Shown one piece after another: positions 25,650 through 35,178 of a stretch of 50,953 nt of DNA. Under the pieces are notes generated by a model. The model had not been told where the DNA came from and made no database searches. It was given only the letters and a program-made list of their open reading frames with translations. How positions within the stretch are numbered: the stretch's first letter is position 1; each line of letters starts with the position of its first letter. This DNA is from Candidatus Uhrbacteria bacterium (GTDB lineage: Bacteria; Patescibacteriota; Patescibacteriia; UBA9934). Both the position numbers and the translations under genes were made by a program. The stretch lies in assembly GCA_943354605.1 (NCBI GenBank), contig CALRCK010000006.1:1-50953 (forward strand). Direction: 5' to 3'.

Positions 25650-27224
25650 ATGTACGAACGATTAGCGAAACTTGCGGCAGGCCTGAAACATCGCGAAAGC
25701 GTTGTTGCGGCAACGAACGGCGAAGAAACCATCGAAGTGAGCGTTCCGGCGTCTACCGCGGCGTCCATTTACGAAAAGGTTCGGAACACGCTCGATTATC
25801 AGGAAGAGCATCTGCTTCGTCGGAATGCCATCGAACGTATTCTTCGGAGGTATCGTGGGGGAGGCGAATCGCCAGAGCGCATGGCGAGCGAGTTGTTGAA
25901 GGAATTGGTGTGGGCGAAGTATTTGCCGAACAAGACGATTCCCGTGTCGTTGGGAAACACGATTGCGATTATTTTGGGAAAATACGAACCGTTGTTCGCG
26001 GCGGTCATGGCTGTAAAGGCGAACCGCGAGCGTTTGAACACCTGGTTGCTTGATGTTGTGGCCACAGAAGTGGAGTACACGCTTGCTCCACCAATGGCGG
26101 ACGAAGCAATGGCGAGTTTTATGTACGAGGAAATGCGTTCGCGCATTGATTGGGATCCAAAGTTTGGATTGAGCGACGAAACAAAAGATTTGCGATTGTA
26201 CACCGCGATTCATCGCACGCTCCTTAAGAGTAATGCCGCAACGCTGCGGTTCCGATTATTGACGCTGTACTACCCAACATGGGCCGGTGTGCAGGCGACA
26301 TCAGCACTGAGCGATGAGCTTGCGGCGAATATTGTTCGGGTTATTGAAACGATCGAGACAGAGATTTTTCACCCGCTCACCGATCGACTTTCACGCGTGC
26401 TTCGTCGGAAGGCGGGAATTTTCCGCGTGCTTCGCGACGCATTTGTGCATGCAAAAGATTCATCCAAGCTGTTGAACGATGCTGGTGCGTTGGACGACGC
26501 GGTGAAGGAGTTACTGCATCACCGTACGGATGATTTTCGTGTCCGATTGCGCCGAACGGTGGTGCGTACGGTGTTGTTCCTTTTTATTACGAAAATGTTA
26601 CTCGCATTGATTCTTGAGGTGCCATACGATTTGTTTATCGTGCAAGACGCGTCGTGGTATCCACTGTTGGTGAATATTACGTTCCATCCGTTGTTCTTGG
26701 CGCTGATCGGTTTGACGGTGACGATTCCGGAAAAGAAGAATGTGGAAGACTATCAAGGCGCCGTTCGCGCAATTGCGGTTGGTGCGCAACACCAGCTTCT
26801 TACGGTTCGCGTGAAGCGAGAGACCCGCGGTGCGTGGTTCAATATTTTCCTCGTGTTGTACGCGGCGTTGTTCATTGTGGTGTTCGGCTTTATTGCATCT
26901 CTTTTGCATGGATTTGGTTTCCACGCATTGTCTATTGGGTTGTTTGTGTTCTTCTTGTCGCTTGTCACCTTCTTTGGAATTCGCATCCGATCATCCACCA
27001 AAGACGTTGTGGCGTCTGATGCGCGAAATGGATTTATTGGTACAGCGTTTGATATTGTTTTATTGCCGATTGTTCGCGCTGGGGCATGGTTGTCCATTCG
27101 TGTTGCGAAGATTAACGTGTTCATTTATTTCTTCGACTTTATTGTTGAGGCGCCGTTGAAAGTCGCGATTGAGTTTGTGGAAAGTTGGCTAACGTTTGTT
27201 CGCGAGAAAAAGGAAGAGATCTAA
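25650..27224 (+). CDS. Hypothetical multi-TM protein
   Basis: 524 aa intact ORF with TM segments in the C-terminal half. Confidence 0.75.
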   Translation: MYERLAKLAAGLKHRESVVAATNGEETIEVSVPASTAASIYEKVRNTLDYQEEHLLRRNAIERILRRYRGGGESPERMASELLKELVWAKYLPNKTIPVSLGNTIAIILGKYEPLFAAVMAVKANRERLNTWLLDVVATEVEYTLAPPMADEAMASFMYEEMRSRIDWDPKFGLSDETKDLRLYTAIHRTLLKSNAATLRFRLLTLYYPTWAGVQATSALSDELAANIVRVIETIETEIFHPLTDRLSRVLRRKAGIFRVLRDAFVHAKDSSKLLNDAGALDDAVKELLHHRTDDFRVRLRRTVVRTVLFLFITKMLLALILEVPYDLFIVQDASWYPLLVNITFHPLFLALIGLTVTIPEKKNVEDYQGAVRAIAVGAQHQLLTVRVKRETRGAWFNIFLVLYAALFIVVFGFIASLLHGFGFHALSIGLFVFFLSLVTFFGIRIRSSTKDVVASDARNGFIGTAFDIVLLPIVRAGAWLSIRVAKINVFIYFFDFIVEAPLKVAIEFVESWLTFVREKKEEI

Positions 27225-27246
27225 AGTGCTGTGGTAAAATACGAAC

Positions 27247-28257
27247 ATGAACGAACGGAGGCATCGTGTTCGAGGGTTACGCGAAGCTGTGGCATTTGCT
27301 GCGGTGTGTTTGATGACGTTTGCCGCGGTGGCGTGTATTGGTGTGTTGATTCTTTTTCGTCCAGGCGCAGACAAACTTGGTATCACGTTTTCAAGCTCAT
27401 ATTCACAAGATCTTGATTTGAATCCGGAGGAAGTGTTCACGGCGCTCGTCGGCGACCTTGGTGCAAGGCGCGTGCGTATTCCGGTGTACTGGAGTGATCA
27501 GGAGACGGCACCTGGCGTGTACGATTTTTCGGCGTTGGATTCGTTGATGCAGATTGCAAGCGCGCACGATGTTGAGGTAACACTTGCCATTGGCATGAAA
27601 GTCCCGCGATGGCCAGAATGTTACTTGCCGGCGTTTGTGAATGGGATGAACGAGACGGAATTGAATGCCGCGGTGTACCGGTACGATCAAGCGCTGATCG
27701 ACCATGCAAAGGTGTATCCTGCGCTGGTGCGTTGGCAAGTAGAAAATGAGCCGCTCTTTCCGTACGGCGATTGCCCAACACCGTCGCTTGAGCGATTAAC
27801 GCACGAAGTTTCCTTGGTTCGTGGGCTTGATACGGTGCATCCGGTGATGCTCACCGTGAGTGGCGAACAGGAACCGTGGCTCGATCTTTCGAGCATTGCG
27901 GACACGATCGGTGTCAGTATGTATCGGTTTGCCTACAACGACGTGCTTGGTGCGGTCGCGTTTCCGTACAGTCCGCTGTACTACCGTGTTCATGCAATCA
28001 TCACCAAACTTTTCGCAAAGGATGTCGTTATTTCTGAGCTGCAAATGGAACCGTGGTTTACGGACGATCCACAAAAGCCAGAGTCGATGGTGGTTCCGTT
28101 CACTGCGGCCGATTTTGTTGATCACATGGATTTCGTGAAGCAAACCGGCATTCACGAGGTGTTGCTTTGGGGTGCGGAGTGGTGGTATTACCAGAAGGTT
28201 CATGGCGATCCTTCGCTCTGGAACATTGCGAAACAGGTATTCTCTGAGTCGAAATAA
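27247..28257 (+). CDS. Membrane-anchored glycoside-hydrolase-like TIM-barrel protein
   Basis: GARRVRIPVYWSDQETAPGVYDFSALDSLMQIA, VRWQVENEPLFPYG, ISELQMEPW (acid/base and nucleophile-like NE and E positions). Confidence 0.75.
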   Translation: MNERRHRVRGLREAVAFAAVCLMTFAAVACIGVLILFRPGADKLGITFSSSYSQDLDLNPEEVFTALVGDLGARRVRIPVYWSDQETAPGVYDFSALDSLMQIASAHDVEVTLAIGMKVPRWPECYLPAFVNGMNETELNAAVYRYDQALIDHAKVYPALVRWQVENEPLFPYGDCPTPSLERLTHEVSLVRGLDTVHPVMLTVSGEQEPWLDLSSIADTIGVSMYRFAYNDVLGAVAFPYSPLYYRVHAIITKLFAKDVVISELQMEPWFTDDPQKPESMVVPFTAADFVDHMDFVKQTGIHEVLLWGAEWWYYQKVHGDPSLWNIAKQVFSESK

Positions 28258-28417
28258 CAAGGATCCGTCAGTGATCATCACTCGCTGGTGGCTCGGATCC
28301 ATTCTTCTACACTCCGCGCGAATCCCCTACGCTGCAACGTCTCGCTTACGCTCGACTGCAGCTGTGGGGCGCGTGCTCGTTGGAAGAATGCATCCTCGCC
28401 ACTGGCGCGAGCGATGT

Positions 28418-28463
28418 CCTCGGCGCCACCGGTTGAATCGCTCGCTACGCTGGGTTCATCTTC
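28418..28463. repeat. Dispersed repeat, second copy of the 21853 element
   Basis: CCTCGGCGCCACCGGTTGAATCGCTCGCTACGCTGGGTTCAT. Confidence 0.8.
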
Positions 28464-28475
28464 ATTCTCGCCATT

Positions 28476-29153
28476 ATGCTCACACCCGCTCAAGAAAAAT
28501 TATTGCAGCAGCTCACAACCAAGCGAGGCAGACGCGAGGCGGAGATGTTCGTGATTGAAGGCGAGAAGTTTGTTCGCGATGCTGGTGGACTGGTGGAGTT
28601 CACGTTTACGCCTGCCGACACTGTGCGGTTCGCGGAATATGTTTCCACAGAAACACCGCAAGCGTTCGCTGCAGTCGCGCGCATTCCGAAAGTCACCATG
28701 AAGCGTTTCGCGGAATCGCCGACGATTGTTGTGCTCGACGGCGTGCAAGATCCAGGAAATGTTGGAACCATTTTGCGTGCGGCACTCGGGTTTGGCGCGA
28801 GTGTGTTGTTGGTGGAATCTGCGGAGGTGACGAATCCAAAAGTGGTTCGCGCGTCGGCAAGCGCGATTTTGCGAACGCCGTGGATGACCGTGGCGCGAGA
28901 AGATGCTGGGGCAATTATCGCATCGTTTCATCGGCCGGTGTATCGGCTCGAACTGCGCGACGGCGCGGTGTTGCCGAACGAAATTCGCGCTGAGCCGTGT
29001 GTGGTGGTTGCGGGCAGTGAAGGGAAGGGTATTACGCTTCCTATCGCAGGGACATCTGTCGCAATCCCGCATAATCCTGCACTTGAATCGCTGAACGTTG
29101 GCGTTGCGACATCAATTCTTTTGTATGAACGCTCCAGACAGCTCGCCGTTTAG
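28476..29153 (+). CDS. TrmH/SpoU-family RNA 2'-O-methyltransferase
   Basis: VLDGVQDPGNVGTILRAALGFGAS, VVVAGSEGKGI, VAIPHNPALESLNVGVATSILLYE. Confidence 0.93.
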   Translation: MLTPAQEKLLQQLTTKRGRREAEMFVIEGEKFVRDAGGLVEFTFTPADTVRFAEYVSTETPQAFAAVARIPKVTMKRFAESPTIVVLDGVQDPGNVGTILRAALGFGASVLLVESAEVTNPKVVRASASAILRTPWMTVAREDAGAIIASFHRPVYRLELRDGAVLPNEIRAEPCVVVAGSEGKGITLPIAGTSVAIPHNPALESLNVGVATSILLYERSRQLAV

Positions 29154-30300
29154 CGTTCTTCAGCAGCACGGTGCGGCGCGGCGGGGAACGCTGCGCACCA
29201 TGCACGGCGTTGTGCAAACGCCGGTGTTTATGCCTATTGCGACGGCTGGCGCGCTGAAAACGCTGCTGCCAAGCGAAGTGGCGAATCTTGGTGCGTCGAT
29301 TATTCTGGGAAACACGTATCATCTTTTGCTCCGTCCGGGCGAGGAGGAGCTGAAGAAATTCGGCGGCGTTCGTCCATTTATGCATTGGGACGGCCCGTTG
29401 TTGACGGATAGCGGCGGATACCAAGTGTTTAGTTTGTCGAAGCTGAACACAACCGACGACGATGGCGTAACATTTCAATCGCACATTGATGGCAGCACAC
29501 ATCGGCTGACAGCAGAGCGCTCGATGGAAATTCAAGACGCGATCGGCTCTTCAATTCGCATGCAGTTCGACGATGTTGCGGCGGGGAACTCCATTCGCGA
29601 TCGCTACACTGTGGCGATGGAGCGATCGTTGCGTTGGGCTGCGCGATCAAAGAAACGATTTGATGAATTCGTCGTCAATCCCGCGAGTCGCCCCTTACTC
29701 TTCGGCATTGTTCAAGGTGGTACGCACCAAGATCTTCGTGCGCGATCGCTTCAGGGCCTCGTCAATATCGGCTTTGACGGGTACGCGATTGGCGGGCTTT
29801 CTGTTGGTGAATCGCGTGAGGATGCGTTTCGTATTGTTCGATCGCTCGCAAAAGACATGCCGGCTGATTGTCCGCGGTATTTTATGGGTGGGGGAATGCC
29901 GGAAGAAATTGTCGCGTACGTGTCGTTTGGCGTAGACATGTTCGATTGTGTATTGCCAACGCGCAACGCTCGGCATGGATCGTTGTTTGTGTGGAAGGGG
30001 AATCCAGCAGACGCGGTTCGTGAAGCGTTTGCCCGGGCGATGGATGGCGCTGCAGACTTTCGTATTGCCGAGGCACTGTACGAAAAGATCCAAATTACGA
30101 ATGAGCGCTTTACTGCGGACGACGCCCTCATCGACGCGTGGAACGACGCAGAAACGTCGAAAACGTTTTCTCGAGCGTATTTACGGCATCTTTTCAAAAC
30201 CGGCGAAACACTGGGGCTGCGGCTTGCAACCCTGCAAAATCTGGGCTTTTATCTGCGAATGATGGAGGAATTGCGTTTGATCACAGCGAATCCCTTGTGA
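29125..30300 (+). CDS. tgt: tRNA-guanine transglycosylase
   Basis: TPVFMPIATAGALKTL, GNTYHLLLRPG, DSGGYQVFSLSKL, GIVQGGTHQDLR, GGLSVGE, FDCVLPTRNARHG. Confidence 0.96.
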   Translation: MNAPDSSPFSVLQQHGAARRGTLRTMHGVVQTPVFMPIATAGALKTLLPSEVANLGASIILGNTYHLLLRPGEEELKKFGGVRPFMHWDGPLLTDSGGYQVFSLSKLNTTDDDGVTFQSHIDGSTHRLTAERSMEIQDAIGSSIRMQFDDVAAGNSIRDRYTVAMERSLRWAARSKKRFDEFVVNPASRPLLFGIVQGGTHQDLRARSLQGLVNIGFDGYAIGGLSVGESREDAFRIVRSLAKDMPADCPRYFMGGGMPEEIVAYVSFGVDMFDCVLPTRNARHGSLFVWKGNPADAVREAFARAMDGAADFRIAEALYEKIQITNERFTADDALIDAWNDAETSKTFSRAYLRHLFKTGETLGLRLATLQNLGFYLRMMEELRLITANPL

Positions 30301-30332
30301 AAACTCTCAATTTTGCCTAGAATGCTCGCACT

Positions 30333-32330
30333 ATGAATCGTACTGCGATTGGTGCGTTTTTCCTTGTGGTGTTCGCTGTCGGCGCCGGCATCCTCTCGTT
30401 TCCAAAAGAATGGAACGGTGCAATGGCTGCAATGAAGGACAAGGTGGGTTTTCACCTTCCGTATGTTCCAGAACATGACTTTACTCTGGGCTTGGACCTG
30501 AAAGGCGGCGCGCATTTGGTGTACGAAGCTGACATGTCGTCCATCGACGAATCCGAGCGCACCACCGCACTTGAAGGCGTTCGCGATGTGGTGGAGCGTC
30601 GTGTGAACGCATTCGGCGTTGCGGAGCCAATCGTCCAAACAAATATCGCCGATGGTCATTATCGTGTGTTGGTGGATCTTCCTGGCGTGACTGATGTGAA
30701 GGACGCTATTGCGCAAATTGGTGAAACGCCGGTGTTGGCGTTCCGCACGCCAATCACGGACGTGAGCACCACACCAACTGCTGAACAACAGCAGCAAATT
30801 GACGATGCACAGAAAGCCGAACGTGCGAATGCGCTTGACGTGATGAATAAGGCGCTTGCTGGCGACGATTTTGCCGCGCTTGCAAAACAATATTCCATCG
30901 ATTCCGCAACAAAGGACAACGGCGGATACGCTGGATTCATTGCTGCAGACGACAAGGAATACGACGGTCTCGTGACACAGCTCGAAAAGGACCGCACGAA
31001 GATTGGTGTCGTCAACGGTTTGTACGAAGGGACGAGCAAGATGCATATCGTGAAGTACATCAGCAAGAAGACGGAATCTGAACCACGTATTTCGCACATT
31101 CTTATCTGTTACGCTGGTGCATCGGGTTGCACCCAGTCGCGAACAAAGGAAGAGGCGCTCGCGCTTGCAACGCAATTACAACAGGAAGCAACAACGAAGA
31201 ACTTTGCCGACCTCGTAAAAACCAACTCCGACGACTCGGGAAGTAAGGATGCTGGTGGCGACGTAGGGTATGTTGCGCGCGGCCAAATGGTACAGCCGTT
31301 TGAAGATGCGGCGTACGCGCTTCACGACACGCGGATTTCGGAAGTCGTGGAATCGGAATTCGGATACCACATTCTCTATCGCGTTGGTTCTCGTCCATCG
31401 CGCAGCTACGAAATTGCACAAATTGAGATGCCTTGGACGACAGCGTCCGATGTTCTTACCGTTGATCCATGGAAGAACACCGAGCTTTCAGGAAAGGACG
31501 TGAAACATGCATCGGTCGCATTCAACCAGAACAGCGGCGCACCGTACATCGTTTTGGACTTCAACGAAAATGGCACCAAGCTTTTCGGTGAACTGACGAA
31601 GGATAACGTTGGCAAAGTGATTGGCATCTTCCTTGATGGCCAACCAATCACCACACCAGTCGTTCAGGAACCGATCTACGGTGGCCAGGCGTCTATCACT
31701 GGAAGTTTCACGATTGCTGAGGCAAAGCTGCTTGCTCAGCGTTTGAATGCCGGTGCATTGCCAGTGCCAATCACCGTCATCAGTCAACAGACGATTGGCC
31801 CTGCGCTCGGATCTGCGTCGCTCGATCTCAGTGTGAAGGCAGGATTGATCGGATTCTTGCTTGTGGCACTCTTCATGATTGCGTATTACCGCCTTCCTGG
31901 TGTGGTCGCCGTTGGTGCGCTTGCGGTGTATGCATTGGTGAACTTGGCGCTCTTCAAAATTCTTGGTGTGACCATTACCTTGTCTGGAATTGCTGGATTC
32001 ATCTTCTCCCTTGGCATTGCAGTGGACGCCAACGTGCTCATTTTCGAGCGCTTGAAAGAAGAGCTTCGCAACGGTCGCGATCTTCCAACCGCAATGGAGG
32101 AAGCATTCCGCCGTGCATGGCCTTCCATTCGCGACGGTAACGCAACAACGCTTATCGCCACCGGAATTCTGTATACCATGACTTCCGGTTCAGTTCGTGG
32201 ATTCGCACTCACCTTGGCGCTTGGTGTGTTTGTGTCGTTGTTCTGCGCGTTCGTGGTGTCGCGATTTGTGCTCCGCCGTCTTGCACGCATGCCAAAGTTG
32301 CGAAAGTCGTTCTTCTTCCTTGGCCTCTAA
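30333..32330 (+). CDS. secD: Protein translocase subunit SecD with inserted parvulin-type PPIase region
   Basis: LGLDLKGGAHLVYE, VVERRVNAFGVAEP, RISHILICYAG...GGDVGYVARGQMVQPFEDAAYAL...ESEFGYHILYRV (parvulin), LGIAVDANVLIFERLKEELRNG. Confidence 0.95.
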   Translation: MNRTAIGAFFLVVFAVGAGILSFPKEWNGAMAAMKDKVGFHLPYVPEHDFTLGLDLKGGAHLVYEADMSSIDESERTTALEGVRDVVERRVNAFGVAEPIVQTNIADGHYRVLVDLPGVTDVKDAIAQIGETPVLAFRTPITDVSTTPTAEQQQQIDDAQKAERANALDVMNKALAGDDFAALAKQYSIDSATKDNGGYAGFIAADDKEYDGLVTQLEKDRTKIGVVNGLYEGTSKMHIVKYISKKTESEPRISHILICYAGASGCTQSRTKEEALALATQLQQEATTKNFADLVKTNSDDSGSKDAGGDVGYVARGQMVQPFEDAAYALHDTRISEVVESEFGYHILYRVGSRPSRSYEIAQIEMPWTTASDVLTVDPWKNTELSGKDVKHASVAFNQNSGAPYIVLDFNENGTKLFGELTKDNVGKVIGIFLDGQPITTPVVQEPIYGGQASITGSFTIAEAKLLAQRLNAGALPVPITVISQQTIGPALGSASLDLSVKAGLIGFLLVALFMIAYYRLPGVVAVGALAVYALVNLALFKILGVTITLSGIAGFIFSLGIAVDANVLIFERLKEELRNGRDLPTAMEEAFRRAWPSIRDGNATTLIATGILYTMTSGSVRGFALTLALGVFVSLFCAFVVSRFVLRRLARMPKLRKSFFFLGL

Positions 32331-32334
32331 TCTT

Positions 32335-33237
32335 ATGAAACTCTCCTTCAACGTTATTGGACATTCAAAGCTCTGGCTGACGATTTCCGGGGCAATCATC
32401 GTTGCAGCATGCGTTGCGCTGTTTACGTACGGATTGAACTTCGGTATCGACTTTACCGGTGGAAGCTTGCTTCAGGTGAGCGCGCCAAGTTCGTCGGTTG
32501 AATCGTTGCGCAATGCGGTGACGACCGCTGGGTTTGAGCCTGTCGTTCAGCAGGGCGAGGGCGATGCGTACTTTGTTCGCCTTGCGCCGGTGACTGAAGA
32601 ACAACACCAGACCATTCTCACCGCAGTGAAATCGGTTTCGCCTGATGCAACGGAAATCCGTTTCGACACTGTTGGTCCGGTGATTGGCGACGAACTTGAG
32701 AACGCGTCGCTGAAAGCAACGACGCTCATGCTTCTTCTCATTACGCTTTACGTGGCGTGGGCATTCCGCAAAGTCACCCGCCCTGTTGCATCGTGGAAAT
32801 ACGGTGTGGTCACGATGATTGCGGCCTTTCACGACGTGATTATTCCGCTTGGCGTGTTCGCCGTGCTTGGCCATTACCTCGGATACCAGGTGGATATGGC
32901 ATTCGTTGCCGCAGTGCTGACGATTCTTGGATACTCTATTAACGACACCATTGTGGTTCTTGACCGAACCCGTGAGAATCTTATCCGTCATCGTCATGGC
33001 GATGCATCGTTTGGCGACATTGTGAACAAGAGCGTTTTGGAAACCATCGCGCGTTCGTTGAACACCACGTTCGCAACATTGCTCCCACTTCTCGCCGTGT
33101 TCGTCGTTGGTGGTTCCACCACGCGTCCATTCGTGCTTGCGCTCATCATCGGTATGCTTTCTGGAGCGTATTCGTCCATTTTCGTTGCCAGCCCGTTGCT
33201 CGTTGAATGGGAAAAGTGGCGCGCGCATCGTACATAA
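32335..33237 (+). CDS. secF: Protein translocase subunit SecF
   Basis: LNFGIDFTGGSLLQV, LGYSINDTIVVLDRTRENL, LNTTFATLLPLLAVFVVGGSTTRPFVLALIIGMLSGAYSSIFVASPLL. Confidence 0.96.
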   Translation: MKLSFNVIGHSKLWLTISGAIIVAACVALFTYGLNFGIDFTGGSLLQVSAPSSSVESLRNAVTTAGFEPVVQQGEGDAYFVRLAPVTEEQHQTILTAVKSVSPDATEIRFDTVGPVIGDELENASLKATTLMLLLITLYVAWAFRKVTRPVASWKYGVVTMIAAFHDVIIPLGVFAVLGHYLGYQVDMAFVAAVLTILGYSINDTIVVLDRTRENLIRHRHGDASFGDIVNKSVLETIARSLNTTFATLLPLLAVFVVGGSTTRPFVLALIIGMLSGAYSSIFVASPLLVEWEKWRAHRT

Positions 33238-33250
33238 AATATTGAGAAGC

Positions 33251-33276
33251 AAAACGAGCTCGAAAGGGCTCGTTTT
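33251..33276 (+). terminator. Intrinsic terminator after secF
   Basis: AAAACGAGCtcgaaagGGCTCGTTTT. Confidence 0.8.
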
Positions 33277-33295
33277 GGTATCTCATCACCCTGGC

Positions 33296-33630
33296 CTGAA
33301 CCTTTGAAGAGGGTGGGACGAGAGGGCATGCGGCTGGGAGTGTGGGGTACTGCGACAGAAAGAGGTACCCTCGAATTTTGTGGTTTTCAAACTGGGCAAC
33401 GGAATGTGATCTGAGCCTGAAATACACGAAATGCGAAATCGAATTCGGAAATATTCAAACCACGATCACAAACGACGCTGTCGACAACCACGCAGATCAC
33501 CAAAATCAACCAGCGTTTCCTTAATGCAAATGAGTTGCGTTAGCAAAACACCCTGTTTGAAATCAAATACCCCAGGCTCGCAAGCCCCCTCCTTACTCCC
33601 CTCCGCTCACAACCCCCCCTAAAGGTTCAG
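33296..33630 (-). repeat. MITE-like repeat element, copy 2 (~335 bp, inverted relative to copies 1 and 3)
   Basis: TIR CTGAACCTTT...AAAGGTTCAG; reverse complement aligns to the 46532-46860 element over both ends and an internal TGATTTTGGTGATCTGCGTGGTTG block. Confidence 0.85.
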
Positions 33631-33681
33631 TTCAGGACTGTACTGCTGGCGCGTGCTATAATCGCAAGGAGTTTATCGCCT

Positions 33682-35172
33682 ATGATTGGCATTGCAATCC
33701 ACCTCCCGAATGTCGTTGTTCACTACCTAAAGGTCACGCCGTTTCCGCTCATGATGACGCAAGCATTGCTTCTCGTCGGATGGGTGCCGATTCTTGGGGT
33801 GATTATTTGGGGTTTAACACACATTTGGCTCGATTATAAGCAAGGAATCTATAGTAAGGGCTTGAAATGGGTGCTTCTTGAGGTGAATGTTCCTCAGGAT
33901 GCGATCAACACCCCGAAGGGCATGGAGAACTTTTTCATGAACCTTTCTGGCGTGAAGTCTGGCATTACCTGGCGAGAAATTTGGTTGGTTGGAAAAGAAC
34001 AGGCGTCGTTTAGCTTTGAAATAGTGAGCAACGAGGGGAAGATTCAGTTTTTGATTCGTACGATCGATAAGTACCGCGATCTTGTTGAAGCCGCACTCTA
34101 CGCGCAGTACCCAGAGGCTCAGTTTACCGAAGTTCCTGACTACGTGACGCAAATTCCGAAGGAGTATCCAAACAACGAGTACGACGTATTTGGTGGCGAA
34201 TTGGCGTTGTCGAACAAATCATATTTCCCAATCCGTACGTTTGAGGATTTTGAGCACCAGGGTGAGAAAGACTTCCGTTTTAAGGATCCATTGCTTCCAA
34301 TTATCGAAATGATGGGAAAGATGCGCGAAAAGGAGCATTATTGGATTCAGTTTATTATCCGTCCGCCGGATGACCAGCATTGGACGAAAGAGGGAATCGC
34401 ATACTTGAATAAGATGATGGGGAAGGAGGAGAAACACAAACCAGGATTCATGGATTCGTTGTCGGAAAACGCGCTATGGCTTCCAAAGGGCATTGCATCT
34501 CAGCTGATTGGCTTCGGCGGTGCTGCGGACGGGCATAAGGAAGAAAAGAAGGACGACTTCCGCATGTTCCGTATGACTCCACAGGAGCGATTGATGCTCG
34601 ATGCGGTTGCAGAAAAAATCTCCAAAGTTGGATGGAAGACGAAAATTCGCTTCTTGTACGCGGGTCCAAAAACGGCATTTCGCAAAGGCTTGATGGCAAG
34701 CTCGATGAAAGGTATGTGGGCGGTATTTACCAATCAGAATTTGAATGGTCTCAGCTTGCATGGCCCCGCGGTGCCAAAGGACGACTACTTCTGGCAAGCG
34801 TGGCAGATGCCACAGAAGCAGAAAAATCTCGTTTCTCGGTATCAGCGACGCAGCGGCGGTGAAGGAGGAAGCTGGCAGATGCTGAACACGGTTGAGCTTG
34901 CGACCTTATTCCACTTCCCAGCGGCAGATGCACGTACGCCTGTGCTTTCGACGACTGGGGCGCGCCGCGCTGAAGCGCCGAGTGCGTTGCAGGTGGCAAT
35001 GCATAACGAGCCTCAGCTCCAGAACTGGAAGCTGCAAAATGCCGACGCCAAAGAGGAAGAACGTGTGCAGAGCCTTCCCGTTGCGCCACTGAGCGTGCCA
35101 ACTCCAGCTTCGCCAACAGAACACGTATTGCTGCACGAGCCGGACGACGTTCCGCCGAATCTCCCGATGTAA
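33682..35172 (+). CDS. Hypothetical membrane protein paired with the downstream T4SS-like ATPase
   Basis: 496 aa; N-terminal TM segment; adjacent to and same strand as the TraD/VirD4-like gene. Confidence 0.75.
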   Translation: MIGIAIHLPNVVVHYLKVTPFPLMMTQALLLVGWVPILGVIIWGLTHIWLDYKQGIYSKGLKWVLLEVNVPQDAINTPKGMENFFMNLSGVKSGITWREIWLVGKEQASFSFEIVSNEGKIQFLIRTIDKYRDLVEAALYAQYPEAQFTEVPDYVTQIPKEYPNNEYDVFGGELALSNKSYFPIRTFEDFEHQGEKDFRFKDPLLPIIEMMGKMREKEHYWIQFIIRPPDDQHWTKEGIAYLNKMMGKEEKHKPGFMDSLSENALWLPKGIASQLIGFGGAADGHKEEKKDDFRMFRMTPQERLMLDAVAEKISKVGWKTKIRFLYAGPKTAFRKGLMASSMKGMWAVFTNQNLNGLSLHGPAVPKDDYFWQAWQMPQKQKNLVSRYQRRSGGEGGSWQMLNTVELATLFHFPAADARTPVLSTTGARRAEAPSALQVAMHNEPQLQNWKLQNADAKEEERVQSLPVAPLSVPTPASPTEHVLLHEPDDVPPNLPM

Positions 35173-35178
35173 TTCGTT

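Noticed and set aside
32365-33252. 295-aa minus-strand ORF opposite secF
   Set aside because: Antisense shadow, composition typical of reverse-frame artefact.
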